From NCBI GenBank assembly GCA_018267195.1, contig JAFDYY010000003.1:110686-144176 (forward strand): a DNA stretch of 33,491 nt. Reading direction: 5' to 3'. How positions within the stretch are numbered: the first letter of the stretch is position 1; the number at the start of each line of letters is the position of its first letter. The stretch is from Bacteroidota bacterium. Its GTDB lineage: Bacteria; Bacteroidota; Bacteroidia; Cytophagales; Cyclobacteriaceae. The translations under genes were made by a program, and so were the position numbers. This document shows positions 1-7,636 of this stretch, piece by piece. The notes beneath the pieces were generated by a model, which saw only the letters and a program-made list of their open reading frames with translations, did not search any database and was not told where the DNA came from.

Positions 1-1
1 A

Positions 2-925
2 ACTTCGGCCGGATTAGCGGCTTCCCCCATAGTAAATAATGGTAAAATATTAAACCGGGGATTTGAACTCGCGCTGAACTATTCAGATAATATCGGAGAG
101 CTGAGATATACAATTAGTCCTAATGCGGGAATACTTCATAATGAAGTGCTTGCGGTAAATTCCCATATTCCCGGAGGCTTGTACGGTTCTCAATATGTAA
201 CTCTTACGGAAAAAGGATACCAGGTAGGATCTTTTTATATGTTACAGATGGAAGGCATTTTTCAGAATGCAACTGATATTTTTACCCATGCTGTGCAGGG
301 GCCCAGTTCAGGTATTTCCCGTATCCAACCTGGTGATGTGAAATTTAAAGATCAAAATGGAGACGGCATTATTGACCAGAATGACCGGAAGCATTTGGGG
401 AGCGCCATACCGGTAGTGAGCGGGGGTATAAATATTAGTGCCAGCTACAAGGGGTTTGATCTTTCCGTATTTTTTCAGGGGGCCTATGGCCAGAAAATTC
501 TTTCGGTATTGAATCGCGACATTGAAGGTTTTTACAGACCGTTTAATGTTACGGAGCGATATTTTAAAAATCATTGGACTGGCGAGGGATCATCCAATCA
601 ATATCCACGCGCCTCTTGGAATGCTTCAGGAAATAACACGCAAATTTCTTCCCGGTTTCTAGAATCTGGGTCTTATACCCGATTAAAGAATTTGCAAATT
701 GGATACACATTGCCCAAACAACTGGTGCAGCGTTATGGCCTTTCTAGCTTCCGAATTTATTTTTCTGGAACAAACCTGATCACATGGTCAGCTTATTCAG
801 GCATGGATCCAGAAATGTCGGTTAGTAATAATTCCACATCAGATGGAGATAAAGCAAACGGCATAGACTGGGGAACGTACCCGGCAGCAAAGTCATATAA
901 TGTAGGGGTAAATATCACTTTCTAA
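2..925 (+). CDS. SusC/RagA-family TonB-dependent outer-membrane transporter, C-terminal part (5' end outside window)
   Basis: This is the last ~307 residues of a SusC-type TonB-dependent transporter, the outer-membrane barrel that imports glycan or peptide fragments captured by its SusD lid. The frame is open from base 2 with no start, so the gene begins outside the window; a GTG at 146 in the same frame is internal. The motif NNGKILNRGFEL near the left edge and the segment KFKDQNGDGIIDQNDR (calcium-loop-like, typical late in SusC proteins) identify the family. The end, YNVGVNITF, has the terminal aromatic residue usual for outer-membrane barrels. The SusD gene starts 11 bases downstream, so the two are co-transcribed. 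The substrate cannot be read from this fragment. The family call is very secure. Confidence 0.95.
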   Translation, partial: TSAGLAASPIVNNGKILNRGFELALNYSDNIGELRYTISPNAGILHNEVLAVNSHIPGGLYGSQYVTLTEKGYQVGSFYMLQMEGIFQNATDIFTHAVQGPSSGISRIQPGDVKFKDQNGDGIIDQNDRKHLGSAIPVVSGGINISASYKGFDLSVFFQGAYGQKILSVLNRDIEGFYRPFNVTERYFKNHWTGEGSSNQYPRASWNASGNNTQISSRFLESGSYTRLKNLQIGYTLPKQLVQRYGLSSFRIYFSGTNLITWSAYSGMDPEMSVSNNSTSDGDKANGIDWGTYPAAKSYNVGVNITF

Positions 926-936
926 CGATTGAAACT

Positions 937-2415
937 ATGAGATTATTCAAATTTATTTTTTTGGTTTTGATTTTTACCGGGTGTCATAATTTTTTAGATG
1001 AAAATCTTCAGGGTACCTTTTCCAGTGCTACATTTTATCAAACGCAAAGCGATGCGCTGGTGGCTCTTACAGGGGTTTATAACATGACAGCGTATGTTAA
1101 TATAAAAAATCAATTATGGGTATTTGGTGACGTGGCATCCGATGATGCGGTGAAGGGTGGGCTGGCCGGAGATCAGGCAGATATACAATATATTGATCAG
1201 TTTAGCTATGTACGTACCAACACTGTTTTGTCGAATGTGTGGCAATATTATTATGAAGGTATATCGCGGGCCAACTATGTACTCTACTATGTACCGCGAA
1301 TAGCAATGGATAATTCTTTAAAAAACAGGATTTTGGGTGAAGCCAAATTTCTTCGTGCCTTTTTTTACTTTAATCTGGTTAATATCTATGGTGAGATTCC
1401 CCTGAAAACACAGCCTCCGCTCAGCCCTTCATTAATTAATATACCGAAGTCGCAAGTTTCGGATGTTTATGCCCAGATAGAAAGAGATCTTACGGATGCC
1501 TCTACTGTTTTACCCAAGGTATATTCCGGCACAGATGTGGGCAGGGCCACTAAAGGTGCTGCATTTGGTTTATTAGCTAAATGTAAACTATACAATCAAG
1601 ATTGGTCTGGAACCTTAACAGCAATTGATTCTTTGGAAACTTCCGGAGCGTATTCATTAGTTTCTGTTTACAAAAATAATTTTTATGACTCTACCCAAAA
1701 TAATGTGGAGTCAGTTTTTGAGATTCAACACCTTAGCGGACAAACTCCTTCTTTAGGAAACTTTTTAAATCAATGGTTTTCACCGGCCATCTACAATGGA
1801 TATTACTTTGACGCTCCGGTTCAGAATTTTATAGATGAATTTGAAAAAACGATTGGTGGAGTTGTTGACCCTCGGTTGGATTATACCGTGGGGCGTGCCG
1901 GAAACAAATGGCTAAATGGAGAGGCATTTGACCCCACTTGGTCGGCAACGGGTTTCCTCAGTAAAAAACATTGTCAGTCAAAATTTGATGCGCCTATTAT
2001 AGGCAACTCCGGGCTAAATTATGTGTACATGCGCTATGCCGATATTCTTTTAATGAAAGCCGAGGCTTTAAATGAAATGAATCAGGGAGCCCAAGCCATT
2101 GCACCTTTAAATTTAGTGCGAAAGCGCGCCAGAGAAAGTTACCTATATGATAACTCCTTACCGGGGTATGGAGCCGTTCCAGCAAACCTATTACCCGATG
2201 TGGCTTATACTGACCAGGCATCCTTGCGTAGTGCCATTCAGCATGAGCGGAGAGTTGAATTAGGTTTTGAATTTCATCGTTATTTTGATTTGATGCGGTA
2301 TGGGCAACAAGTAGCTGAAGCTGCGTTAGGAGCTAACGGTTTTTCTTATGCTAAAAACAGATACTTCCTGATTCCGCAATCAGAGCTTGATACCAACCCG
2401 GCTATTACTAATTAA
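937..2415 (+). CDS. SusD/RagB-family nutrient-binding outer-membrane lipoprotein
   Basis: This 492-residue protein is the surface lipoprotein partner of the preceding SusC, closing over the barrel and binding substrate. The N-terminus is a short hydrophobic signal with a lipobox ending at Cys16 (IFTGC), followed by FLDE, the usual start of mature SusD proteins. Family hallmarks are the TPR-like helices (GEAKFLRAFFYFNLVNIYG, about residues 135-155), YMRYADILLMKAEALNEM near residue 365, and the C-terminal block ERRVELGFEFHRYFDLMRYG. Length is normal for the family. It sits 11 bases after susC and 52 bases before a LamG lipoprotein, the usual order for a polysaccharide- or glycoprotein-utilisation locus. 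Substrate is unknown. Confidence 0.95.
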   Translation: MRLFKFIFLVLIFTGCHNFLDENLQGTFSSATFYQTQSDALVALTGVYNMTAYVNIKNQLWVFGDVASDDAVKGGLAGDQADIQYIDQFSYVRTNTVLSNVWQYYYEGISRANYVLYYVPRIAMDNSLKNRILGEAKFLRAFFYFNLVNIYGEIPLKTQPPLSPSLINIPKSQVSDVYAQIERDLTDASTVLPKVYSGTDVGRATKGAAFGLLAKCKLYNQDWSGTLTAIDSLETSGAYSLVSVYKNNFYDSTQNNVESVFEIQHLSGQTPSLGNFLNQWFSPAIYNGYYFDAPVQNFIDEFEKTIGGVVDPRLDYTVGRAGNKWLNGEAFDPTWSATGFLSKKHCQSKFDAPIIGNSGLNYVYMRYADILLMKAEALNEMNQGAQAIAPLNLVRKRARESYLYDNSLPGYGAVPANLLPDVAYTDQASLRSAIQHERRVELGFEFHRYFDLMRYGQQVAEAALGANGFSYAKNRYFLIPQSELDTNPAITN

Positions 2416-2467
2416 TGATTTACCATTTTCCACTTATAAATAATAACTCTAATCCAAATTAAATTTT

Positions 2468-3628
2468 ATGAAAACAAAAAAAACAATTCAATTACAAAGT
2501 TTGCTGATAGCCTTCGTGCTGTCGGCATGGTTTGTTAGTTCGTGCTCGAAGAGCGATGCTCCTGCACCCACTAACTTTAGTTCCCTGAATGCGGCAATTA
2601 CTTCTGCACAAACTCTTTTATCAAACACGACAGAAGGTACGGCTGCCGGTCAATATATACGTGGCTCGCAAGCTATTCTTCAGGCTGCTATTACAGCTGC
2701 GCAGGCTGTGGCTAGCAATACGCAATCTACACAAGCGCAAGTTACAGCTGCCACAGCACAATTAAATGCTGCTATTACTACCTATCAAGGAGCTGTGGTT
2801 ACGGCCATTGACCCTACCAATTTAGTGGGACAATGGACTTTTGATGAATTGACTACAGCAGCAGCAGGTACTTCTGTTAAAGATTACTCTGGCAATAATA
2901 ACAATGGTACCATTAAGGCAGGCCATCCGTATTTTAGCTCAGGGGCTGGGCTTCCTTGGTCAGGATATACCGTAACAAGTAATGTGCCCACACAAACGGC
3001 CGACCGGTATGGTAATGCAAACAAGGCATTGTATTTTACAGCAGGTGCTAACGTTGAAGTTCCATATAATACGCAATTAAACCCCGGTCAGATTTCTATT
3101 TCTGTATGGGTTAAAGCTGATACGCTAATTGGAAACCCCAATAAATATTGGGCTAATAACTATATCGTTTCTATGAATCGTTGGAATGGATATAAATTTC
3201 AGATTCAAGATACCCCTAGGCCCTTTTTCACAGCTCATGCCTCTGGTTTTAATACTCCTCCATTAGGTACTAGTGCGGACACAACATATTATGACCGGGA
3301 TATGAATGTGGGTAAACTCACTCCAATAAACAAGTGGTATCATTTGGTAGTTACTTTTGGCGGAGGCCATGAAATATTTTACATCAATGGAATTCAAATC
3401 TATGATTGGACTAATGTGCCCGGTACGATTGTTAATATTTCGAGCAAACCGGTAAACCTAACAATCGGCCAAGATTTACCCACTTCAATGTACTCTACCA
3501 ACTCAAGTTCTCCTTATTATGTAAATTGGGGCGGATACTTTATAGGAGCTATTGATGATCTCAGAATATACAAAACGGTATTGACTTCTACCGAAGTTAC
3601 GAGTATTTATAACCTCGAAAAACCGTAG
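2468..3628 (+). CDS. FIVAR-like/LamG-domain surface lipoprotein (SusE/F-position glycan-binding protein)
   Basis: This 386-residue predicted lipoprotein has lipobox WFVSSC with Cys26. Residues ~37-112 are an Ala/Thr/Gln-rich helical segment (repeats of the type LNAAITSAQTLL and LQAAITAAQAV) resembling FIVAR spacer domains. Residues ~118-385 form a concanavalin/LamG-type jelly roll, recognisable from LVGQWTFDE, KDYSGNNNNGTI, ISISVWVKAD, WYHLVVTFGGG, and the closing GAIDDLRIYKTVLTSTEV. Its place directly after susD is where SusE/SusF-like surface glycan-binding proteins are found, so a role holding substrate for the SusCD pair is a reasonable inference. No catalytic motif is visible. A hairpin plus T-run follows the stop, so it is probably the last gene of the susCD transcript. 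The closing LamG motif is shared with the next gene's product. Confidence 0.85.
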   Translation: MKTKKTIQLQSLLIAFVLSAWFVSSCSKSDAPAPTNFSSLNAAITSAQTLLSNTTEGTAAGQYIRGSQAILQAAITAAQAVASNTQSTQAQVTAATAQLNAAITTYQGAVVTAIDPTNLVGQWTFDELTTAAAGTSVKDYSGNNNNGTIKAGHPYFSSGAGLPWSGYTVTSNVPTQTADRYGNANKALYFTAGANVEVPYNTQLNPGQISISVWVKADTLIGNPNKYWANNYIVSMNRWNGYKFQIQDTPRPFFTAHASGFNTPPLGTSADTTYYDRDMNVGKLTPINKWYHLVVTFGGGHEIFYINGIQIYDWTNVPGTIVNISSKPVNLTIGQDLPTSMYSTNSSSPYYVNWGGYFIGAIDDLRIYKTVLTSTEVTSIYNLEKP

Positions 3629-3640
3629 ATTTATAATTAG

Positions 3641-3677
3641 AAAAAAAAGAGCAGCGACATTGTAGCTGCTCTTTTTT
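3641..3677 (+). terminator. Intrinsic terminator after the susCD-LamG operon
   Basis: The arm AGAGCAGC (3648-3655) pairs perfectly with GCTGCTCT (3665-3672) across a 9-base loop, and the right arm runs into a T tract. The matching A run on the left extends the stem and would make the element usable in both directions. It lies 12 bases past the stop of the LamG lipoprotein and ahead of the next gene. Confidence 0.85.
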
Positions 3678-3719
3678 CTTGTATGGCGTTATGTATTTTT
3701 TTACTCTAATTTATTTTTG

Positions 3720-6700
3720 ATGAAAGGGTTCCTTTCAATGTTCTTTTTTTTGGGTTGCATAAGTTTATCACTTCAGGCACAAACCGGTCAAATTGATATA
3801 AATAAGGTGGGCTTGATGCATAATATGCCATCACCCTATAGTATGCGCAACTGGAAAAAAGTGACTTTACAATATGACTCTTTTGTATATAATTTAAATG
3901 CTACCGGGCAGTACCTTCCGCTTATGCATCTCCGGGCATCGGGCGTAAACTACCCATTACTTAAACCCATTTTGTTTGATTCGTATGTTGGCTCGGCCAG
4001 TAGTGGTTCGCAAGCCGAGGCAATCAATATTATTCCTTCTTTGGTAAGTGCCTCGCTGGTAGGGGTTGATAAATCGAATCAATTCGGAAATAACTGGGTA
4101 TTAAAAGCCAAAGATTTTTTTAATCAAGCCAATGCTCAAAACATATACCTTAATGGGTATGCGGCAACCAGTGGCGGTGATTGGTGGTATGATGTAATGC
4201 CCAATGTTTTCTTTTACCAACTCTGTTCATTGTATCCGGCTACGCCAGACTTTCAATCTCAGTTTTCCATTGTAGCAGACCGATGGCTGTCGGCTGTCAA
4301 TGCAATGGGCGGATCAACTACTCCTTGGCGCTTACCCAATATGAATTACCGGGCTTTTAATTTTAGTACCATGTTACCCGTTTCCGGAAGTTGGTCTGAA
4401 CCAGAAGCAGCAGGTGCTATCGGCTGGATATTGTATCAGGCATATCAACAAACCGGAAAGAAAAAATATTTAGAAGGAGCAGAAATGGCTATCGGTTATT
4501 TAGCATCATTAAATATTAACCCAGCGTATGAGATACAACTTCCGTATGGAATATATACTGCAGCAAGAATGAATGCAGAACTGGGTACAAACTATAATAT
4601 AACAAAGATGATCAACTGGAGCTTTGATCAAAGCAGCGTTCGTAATTGGGGTACTATTGTAGGAACTTGGGGGAACGCAGTTACTGGAATGAACGATGTT
4701 TCAGGTTTGGTGGGAGAGGTGGATAATCCATCTACAGGGTATGCATTTGCCATGAATGGGTTTCAGCAGGCCGCAGCTTTGGTTCCAATGGTAAAATACG
4801 ATAAGCGATTTGCCCGAACGATTGCAAAATGGGTTTTGAATTTGGCTAATGCCAGCCGCCTATTTTACCGTCCCTATTTGCCAGCCTCACATCAAGATAG
4901 TTACATGTGGAGTTCGGGTAATGACCCTAAGGCCGTAATCGGTTATGAAGCATTGAAACAGAAAGGATTGAATGATTCATTGTTGTTTGCTACCGGTGAT
5001 GCTAAACGATCTGGTTGGGCACAAACTAATTTAGGGTTGTACGGCTCGTCTCATGTGGGGTATATGGCTTCTCTCATTGATACAACCGAGGTGCAGGGTA
5101 TTTTATTGCTAAACTTGAATAAGACTGATTTTTTTGCAAGCAATTCTTATCCTACCTATTTGGTTTATAATCCATTATCAACTTCTCAAGCCATCACACT
5201 TCAGTTAGGTACTAATAATTATGATATCTACGATGCCATATCACAACAAGTCATTAAAACATCGGCCACATCTTCTTCATTGATTACTATTCCCTCTGAT
5301 CAGGCCATGATGTTGGTGTATGTTCCGGCCGGCTCTCTCTTAACTAACTTAAACGGAAAGCTTTATGCTAATCAAAAAATAATAGACTATCGCTACGGCT
5401 ACAATTTTAATGGAAAATTAATAATCCAATCATTAGCGGCAGCCGATACGGTTGTTCAGTATAATAAACAGGTTACTATTTATTCATCTGTACGAAATAA
5501 AAAAGCCCCGGTTACTTTCAATTGGTATGTTAATGGAAATTTATCGGCCACCACTACCGATAGCTTATACGTTTGGACAGCCCCCTCATTAGCTGGTACC
5601 TACCGGGTAAAACTAAACGTCAGCGATGGGGTGTCATCAGCAATTGATTCACTTCAGTTTAATGTAGTGCCTCATGTGCCAACATTGCCAACTATTTTTT
5701 CTGTATCGTCTGATTCTATTTGGTGCTATACAGACAGTACGGTATCGATTACGTGTCGTGCTGTTGCTAATGCACCTGGAAAATTAAAATATTCTTGGAG
5801 TGCAGCTAATAATGGTTCAATATCTTACCGATCCGATTCTGTAATATCCTGGCGAGCCCCTTCTGCCGAAGGTCTTTATTCTATATCGATTACAGTAAAA
5901 AATTCTGATTCGCTTTCTGTTAATTCTGTTTTACGTTTTTTAGTTAAATCTAAGACCGGATGGATTGGCCAGGCAACAGCATACTATCCATTAGATGGTA
6001 ACGCTAAAGATTACTCTGGGAATAGCCACCATGGCACACTATCCGGAGTTCAACCCACCAGCGATGCCCGCGGTCTGCCAGGTAAGGCGTATCGTTTTTC
6101 ATCAAACACAGATATCATAGATATACCTAATGCAAGTAGTTTAAATTTTCAAAATCAAATTACGCTATCGTGTTGGATAAAATTAGATATGATCCCGGCC
6201 GAGTCGTATGTGCTGTCGCATGGAAGTTATCAGCAACGCTGGAAAATTTCTATTTTATCGAACAGTAAAATTCGTTGGACAATTAACACAACGAATGGCA
6301 TTACTGATTTAGACAGCACATTTCCTCTTCAATTAAATACATTTTATCATATTACTGTAGTCTATACCGGATACTCCATGGAATTATACATTAATGGATG
6401 GCTTAACGCATACGTTTCTTGTTCCGGATTATTAAATACTTCGAATGTTGATATTACTTTTGGTAAAATGCTGCCCTCGGTTACCAATTATGGCTTCTAC
6501 GGAACTTTGGATGAAGTTAGGATTTATGATCAATCGCTTGGCCCTAATGAAACTATTCTTTTAAAAAGAATTTGGAACACTACTACCGATGTCGTATCTG
6601 CCGATTATTTCAATCCTGTAGTTTACCCTAATCCTACTTCTACAGGCGTATTTTTTGTTTCTTGCGGAAATAATAATGCTATTGACTTTACATTTACCGA

Positions 6701-6851
6701 TATTCTTGGTAGAATTATTAAAGCAAAGTCAATTGAAAATTCTTCGGAAGGTGTATTTGTTATCTCATTTGATAAAACTGACTCTGGTTTGATTTTAATG
6801 AAGATGTCTAGTGGGAAGGATATTTATATAAAGAAGATACTGATACAATAA
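3720..6851 (+). CDS. Large T9SS-exported protein: helical enzyme-like domain, two Ig/PKD-like domains, LamG, type A sorting domain
   Basis: This 1043-residue secreted protein starts at the ATG at 3720; a TTG just before it is in frame but unlikely. A Sec signal peptide ends near SLQA/QTGQ. Residues ~25-545 are rich in helical hairpins, for example SWSEPEAAGAIGWILYQAYQ and KKKYLEGAEMAIGYLASL, suggesting an alpha/alpha-toroid like those of many glycoside hydrolases and polysaccharide lyases; I cannot assign a CAZy family or point to proven catalytic residues. Two Ig/PKD-like domains (about 573-660 and 665-745) follow, then a LamG jelly roll (~752-945; YYPLDGNAKDYSGNSHHGTL). The end is a T9SS type A sorting domain from ~967 (VVYPNPTSTG, then TDILGRII). 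It is adjacent to the susCD operon but behind a terminator. Likely a surface or secreted glycan-active protein; the specific activity is unknown. Confidence 0.8.
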   Translation: MKGFLSMFFFLGCISLSLQAQTGQIDINKVGLMHNMPSPYSMRNWKKVTLQYDSFVYNLNATGQYLPLMHLRASGVNYPLLKPILFDSYVGSASSGSQAEAINIIPSLVSASLVGVDKSNQFGNNWVLKAKDFFNQANAQNIYLNGYAATSGGDWWYDVMPNVFFYQLCSLYPATPDFQSQFSIVADRWLSAVNAMGGSTTPWRLPNMNYRAFNFSTMLPVSGSWSEPEAAGAIGWILYQAYQQTGKKKYLEGAEMAIGYLASLNINPAYEIQLPYGIYTAARMNAELGTNYNITKMINWSFDQSSVRNWGTIVGTWGNAVTGMNDVSGLVGEVDNPSTGYAFAMNGFQQAAALVPMVKYDKRFARTIAKWVLNLANASRLFYRPYLPASHQDSYMWSSGNDPKAVIGYEALKQKGLNDSLLFATGDAKRSGWAQTNLGLYGSSHVGYMASLIDTTEVQGILLLNLNKTDFFASNSYPTYLVYNPLSTSQAITLQLGTNNYDIYDAISQQVIKTSATSSSLITIPSDQAMMLVYVPAGSLLTNLNGKLYANQKIIDYRYGYNFNGKLIIQSLAAADTVVQYNKQVTIYSSVRNKKAPVTFNWYVNGNLSATTTDSLYVWTAPSLAGTYRVKLNVSDGVSSAIDSLQFNVVPHVPTLPTIFSVSSDSIWCYTDSTVSITCRAVANAPGKLKYSWSAANNGSISYRSDSVISWRAPSAEGLYSISITVKNSDSLSVNSVLRFLVKSKTGWIGQATAYYPLDGNAKDYSGNSHHGTLSGVQPTSDARGLPGKAYRFSSNTDIIDIPNASSLNFQNQITLSCWIKLDMIPAESYVLSHGSYQQRWKISILSNSKIRWTINTTNGITDLDSTFPLQLNTFYHITVVYTGYSMELYINGWLNAYVSCSGLLNTSNVDITFGKMLPSVTNYGFYGTLDEVRIYDQSLGPNETILLKRIWNTTTDVVSADYFNPVVYPNPTSTGVFFVSCGNNNAIDFTFTDILGRIIKAKSIENSSEGVFVISFDKTDSGLILMKMSSGKDIYIKKILIQ

Positions 6852-6881
6852 ATTAATTTCTTTTTTATTTACGTTTTATTC

Positions 6882-6914
6882 TTGGTTTTCAATCCCAATT
6901 TCATAGTACTTTTG
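6882..6914 (+). promoter_or_regulatory. Putative Bacteroidota-type promoter of the ABC pair
   Basis: TTGG (6882-6885), a 21-base spacer and TACTTTTG (6907-6914) match the -33 / -7 TAnnTTTG pattern known for the primary sigma factor of Bacteroidota. The start codon lies 23 bases downstream. The same spacing occurs before the DUF1573 gene. This is a motif match only. Confidence 0.45.
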
Positions 6915-6937
6915 GTCATCGTATTCATTTTATACTC

Positions 6938-7636
6938 ATGGCCGAAATTGTGCTTCAAGCCGACCGACTAACCAAGACCTATACCTCGGCCGGCAAAAAA
7001 CTTACAGTATTAGAAAATGTTTCCTTTCAGGCAGAGCAAGGTACCAGTTTGGCCGTTATTGGTCCGAGCGGTAGTGGCAAAACCACCTTGTTAGGTTTGT
7101 GTGCCGGGCTGGATGTGCCCACCCTCGGCACTATTTCGCTGATGGGCCTTAAGCTAAACGCCATGAATGAAGATGACAGGGCGTATGTACGAAACCAGTA
7201 TGTGGGATTTGTATTTCAAAATTTTCAGTTATTGGCCACCCTCACGGCATTAGAAAATGTAATGATACCTTTAGAACTGCGCGGAGAAAAAAATATTTCA
7301 GCACGGGCAAAAGAGTTGCTACATAGAGTAGGTCTTTCAGATAGGCTGAATCATTTCCCCTCCCAATTGTCGGGAGGCGAGCAACAGCGGGTGGCTATCG
7401 CAAGGGCATTTATTACTTCGCCCCGGATTTTATTTGCCGATGAACCTACCGGTAATTTAGATGAAGAAAATGCAGCTCAGGTTATCCACTTACTCTTTGA
7501 AATGAACCGGCAAGAAAAAACAACACTGGTGTTGGTAACCCATAATCTGGACCTGGCGCAAAAAACACAACGTATTTTAAGAATGAAAGGTGGGCATCTC
7601 ATAGAAGACCTGCCCGTGCTTAATCTCAATGAATAG
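6938..7636 (+). CDS. ABC transporter ATP-binding protein, YbbA/LolD type
   Basis: This 232-residue nucleotide-binding subunit of an FtsX-type (type VII / MacB-superfamily) ABC complex acts at the inner face of the cytoplasmic membrane. All motifs are intact: Walker [10 protein letters not shown] (42-50), Q-loop in FVFQNFQLL, signature LSGGEQQR (144-151), Walker B ILFADEP (164-170) with the adjacent TGNLD loop, and the switch His in LVTHN. The spacing and the TGNLD sequence are typical of LolD/YbbA/FtsE-class ATPases. The permease gene starts inside this gene's last eight bases, so translation is coupled. These complexes work by mechanotransmission on lipids, lipoproteins or small hydrophobic molecules; YbbA is favoured over LolD because of the permease partner, but the substrate is not known. 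Confidence 0.92.
   Translation: MAEIVLQADRLTKTYTSAGKKLTVLENVSFQAEQGTSLAVIGPSGSGKTTLLGLCAGLDVPTLGTISLMGLKLNAMNEDDRAYVRNQYVGFVFQNFQLLATLTALENVMIPLELRGEKNISARAKELLHRVGLSDRLNHFPSQLSGGEQQRVAIARAFITSPRILFADEPTGNLDEENAAQVIHLLFEMNRQEKTTLVLVTHNLDLAQKTQRILRMKGGHLIEDLPVLNLNE

Noticed and set aside
3712..3719. TATTTTTG, a perfect TAnnTTTG -7 element directly before the T9SS protein gene
   Set aside because: It abuts the start codon, so transcription would begin inside the gene, and no -33 element is at the right spacing. It would work only if translation started at the second Met (3738), which I consider less likely.
6938..7636. lolD as gene symbol for the ABC ATPase
   Set aside because: The coupled permease is a two-module YbbP-like protein and not LolC/LolE, so the symbol is not safe.
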